Shown here in pieces: positions 62,117-64,000 of a stretch of DNA of 64,000 nucleotides. The translations under genes were made by a program, and so were the position numbers. Each line of letters opens with the position of its first letter. The stretch's first letter is position 1. The stretch lies in contig JAWQFQ010000009.1 in NCBI GenBank assembly GCA_035967975.1, positions 25,304 through 89,303 on the forward strand. Direction: 5' to 3'. A model generated the notes under the pieces. It ran no database searches, was not told the DNA's origin, and worked only from the letters and a program-made list of their open reading frames with translations. Origin of the DNA: Scytonema sp035967975. GTDB lineage: Bacteria; Cyanobacteriota; Cyanobacteriia; Cyanobacteriales; Nostocaceae.

Positions 62117-62179
62117 TGTGTTCTCTCCTAATTTCAGAACTTATTAACCAATACCAAAGAGCTGTCATATACAGTGAAA

Positions 62180-62206
62180 TTCGTTAAAAATATTTTTCTT
62201 AACGAA
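62180..62206 (-). terminator. Terminator-like hairpin behind lipA
   Basis: TTCGTTAA pairs with TTAACGAA (8 bp) with an AT-rich loop, 32 bp behind the lipA stop. It is also 64 bp before the psaX start, so it separates the two genes. Confidence 0.6.
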
Positions 62207-62237
62207 CTATCATGCAGAAGCGCAAGACTTTACGCCC

Positions 62238-63143
62238 CTACACCCCAGCATGATAAGAGCTCCGAACTAAGGGACCAGAACGAACGTGGCTGAATCCCAT
62301 TTCCTTTGCAATTTTACCCAAGTCGTCAAATTCTTCAGGGGTCCAATATTTTTGCACAGGTAGATGTTCTAATGAAGGACGCATATACTGACCAATAGTC
62401 AGGCGATCACATCCCACCTTACGTAAATCCTCCATCGTCTCAGTGATTTCCTCAACAGTTTCCCCGTGTCCTAACATCAAACCTGACTTAGTAGGAATAG
62501 TGGGGTCCGTTTCCTTCACTACTTGCAATACAAACAGCGAGCGATCGTACTTAGCACCCCGACGCACGGGTGCTTGTAATCGTTTGACTGTCTCAATGTT
62601 ATGATTGTAACAAGCAGGTTTTGCCCTCACAATCATATTTATACGTTCGCGTTGACCTTTTTCCCCTACTCCTGAACCACCCCAAAAATCTGGTGTCAAC
62701 ACCTCAATTTGAGTTTCTGAGTTCATTTGACCAATGGCTTCCATTGTCCTAACAAAGTGACTTGCGCCTTGGTCTGGTAGATCGTCACGAGCCACTGAGG
62801 TCAGCACCACATATCGCAATCCTAAAAGTTGTACTGCTTCAGCAACCTTTTGCGGTTCCTCAGAGTCAATCGGCATGGGTGCGTGACCCTTATCAACTTG
62901 ACAAAAAGCACAAGACCTTGTACAGGTTGGTCCCATGAGTAAGAAAGTTGCTGTTTTCTGAGAATAGCACTCTCCTCGATTCGGGCAACGTCCTTCTTCG
63001 CAAATTGTATGAATTTGACGTTGCTTAATGATACGTTGTACGGTAGAAATTTCACTGGCTTTGCCAATGGGGCGACGTAGCCAAGAGGGCATTGCGGTAA
63101 TTTCAGAGGTCAGTTGTGTCCTTTGCGAGGAAGTCATAAGCAT
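62238..63143 (-). CDS. lipA: Lipoyl synthase (radical SAM)
   Basis: The 301-residue protein has both iron-sulfur sites of lipoyl synthase: CEEGRCPNRGEC (48-59) for the auxiliary cluster and CTRSCAFC (74-81) for the radical-SAM cluster, and the C-terminal RSSYHA motif (294-299) whose Ser binds the auxiliary cluster. It inserts two sulfur atoms into octanoyl groups of lipoyl-dependent enzymes. The length is that of the family. A second nearby frame start two residues later would also fit. Confidence 0.96.
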   Translation of the reverse strand: MLMTSSQRTQLTSEITAMPSWLRRPIGKASEISTVQRIIKQRQIHTICEEGRCPNRGECYSQKTATFLLMGPTCTRSCAFCQVDKGHAPMPIDSEEPQKVAEAVQLLGLRYVVLTSVARDDLPDQGASHFVRTMEAIGQMNSETQIEVLTPDFWGGSGVGEKGQRERINMIVRAKPACYNHNIETVKRLQAPVRRGAKYDRSLFVLQVVKETDPTIPTKSGLMLGHGETVEEITETMEDLRKVGCDRLTIGQYMRPSLEHLPVQKYWTPEEFDDLGKIAKEMGFSHVRSGPLVRSSYHAGV

Positions 63144-63328
63144 TTCACGATTTTGTGTATCAGTATCTTGAGAGTATAGAGGGTTCTATAAAACACCTCT
63201 ACCATCTTTGCTTCTCCTGGAAATTACTATCCCCCGATCAATATATATATTGAGTATAGTGGGAGAATTCTTAGCGTGAATTGGCGAAGCGCCATCTAAA
63301 CCTAAAGTTTCTATTAGAGTAAACAGTC

Positions 63329-63952
63329 GTGGCAAATAACAAAATTTTAGTTATCGATGACACTACAGTTGTCAGGGTAAAAGTACGAGAAATGTTACCA
63401 CCGGGAAACTTCCAAGTACTGGAAGCCAAAGATGGTTTGGAAGGATGGAATTTAATCCTCAAAGAAAAACTCAGCCTGATTATGCTGGATTTTCTCTTAC
63501 CCAAGATGAGTGGCTGGGAAGTGTTCCAACAAATTCAAGCCCAAAGCGAACTCAGGAAAATTCCCTTAGTTCTAATGTCTGGTCGCAAGGAAGAGGTAAC
63601 AGAGAAAATTCCAGAACCTTTTGAGTATTTTGAATTTCTGGGAAAACCTTTTGACCAAAAACAACTCATTAGCGCGATTAAGTTAGCAATGACAAAGGCT
63701 AAACAGCCACGTCCAGAACCGGCTAAAGTCGCCCCCGCAGCACCAGTCGCAGCAACTACGACTAGTAATGGCGCTACTAATGAAGTTGCAGCTACTGCTC
63801 ATGTTGCTACTACAATGACGAGTACCGATGGAGCCTCAGCTGCTGAAGTTCAAGCACTCAATGAGAAAATTGCCAAAATGCAAACAGAAATTGATGCTTT
63901 GAAGAAACAACTGGCTCAGGTTGTAACCTTTGTTAAACAGAAAGTTAAATGA
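63329..63952 (+). CDS. Response regulator with Ala/Thr linker and C-terminal coiled coil
   Basis: The 207-residue protein starts with GTG. Its receiver domain (about 4-125) has DDTT (10-13), the phospho-acceptor Asp in IMLDFLLPKM near 54 and Lys in FLGKPFD near 107. A low-complexity linker rich in Ala, Thr and Pro follows (about 130-170) and then a coiled-coil end (AEVQALNEKIAKMQTEIDAL). There is no DNA-binding domain, so the output is probably protein contact. No kinase gene lies next to it. Confidence 0.85.
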   Translation: MANNKILVIDDTTVVRVKVREMLPPGNFQVLEAKDGLEGWNLILKEKLSLIMLDFLLPKMSGWEVFQQIQAQSELRKIPLVLMSGRKEEVTEKIPEPFEYFEFLGKPFDQKQLISAIKLAMTKAKQPRPEPAKVAPAAPVAATTTSNGATNEVAATAHVATTMTSTDGASAAEVQALNEKIAKMQTEIDALKKQLAQVVTFVKQKVK

Positions 63953-63965
63953 AATCTAGGGTGTA

Positions 63966-64000
63966 GAGGGAGGGAGGGAGTGAGGGAGGGAGGGAGTGAG
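63966..64000. repeat. GGGAGGGAGTGA simple tandem repeat at window end
   Basis: The tract of GGGA and GTGA units begins behind the response-regulator gene and continues past the window edge. Confidence 0.85.

Overview
The window comes from a filamentous cyanobacterium, most likely of the Nostocales. Direct signs are the many HIP1 palindromes (GCGATCGC), heptameric tandem repeats between genes, a psaX-type photosystem I subunit, a NatD/LivH permease, DUF928, CHAT-TPR and PEP-CTERM surface proteins, and two large cyanobacterial-style filamentous-haemagglutinin proteins. The species cannot be named from sequence alone.

Region 1 (1-14.0 kb) is a CRISPR-Cas island. A tightly overlapped + strand operon encodes type III-D effector parts: a Cas7 whose start is outside the window, Csx10/Cas5 with a helical Cas11-like tail, a double Cas7, a Csx19/All1473-like protein, and a large Cas7 with an insertion. 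A Cas3-type helicase-HD nuclease follows, split into two overlapping genes. Then come a leader and a 25-repeat array, a small HTH-like gene, an unrecognised gene that ends inside the first repeat of a second array, a stretch with a recurring GGAAGCATA motif that looks like decayed repeats, a third short array with an unrelated repeat, and a lone cas2. Cas10, Cas6 and Cas1 are not in the window.

Region 2 (14.3-35.0 kb) is a surface and secretion region. It holds a broken brnT/brnA toxin-antitoxin pair with an IS4-type transposase remnant, two haemagglutinin/S-layer-like proteins, a PEP-CTERM protein, a CHAT-TPR putative protease, a DUF928 protein, and a type I secretion operon (RTX protein, parvulin-type isomerase, ABC exporter with a cyclic-nucleotide-binding-like domain, HlyD adaptor). 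A short relic of a third haemagglutinin lies at 34.9 kb.

Region 3 (35.0-39.1 kb) is a signalling cluster: a CHASE2 histidine kinase, a NarL-type regulator, and a divergent kinase-like protein whose phospho-acceptor His is replaced by Arg. Region 4 (39.4-49.7 kb) is an exopolysaccharide cluster: a GH74-like protein, three GT2 glycosyltransferases, a polymerase-flippase fusion and a chain-length determinant.

Region 5 (50.5-64.0 kb) is mostly housekeeping: aspS, an HtpX-like protease, a cation/proton antiporter, DUF190, tRNA-Ser(CGA), CapA, larE, natD, psaX, lipA and a response regulator. Intergenic spaces from 17.6 to 54.3 kb carry eight copies of one palindromic element and at least four copies of a 115-145 bp MITE-like inverted-repeat element.
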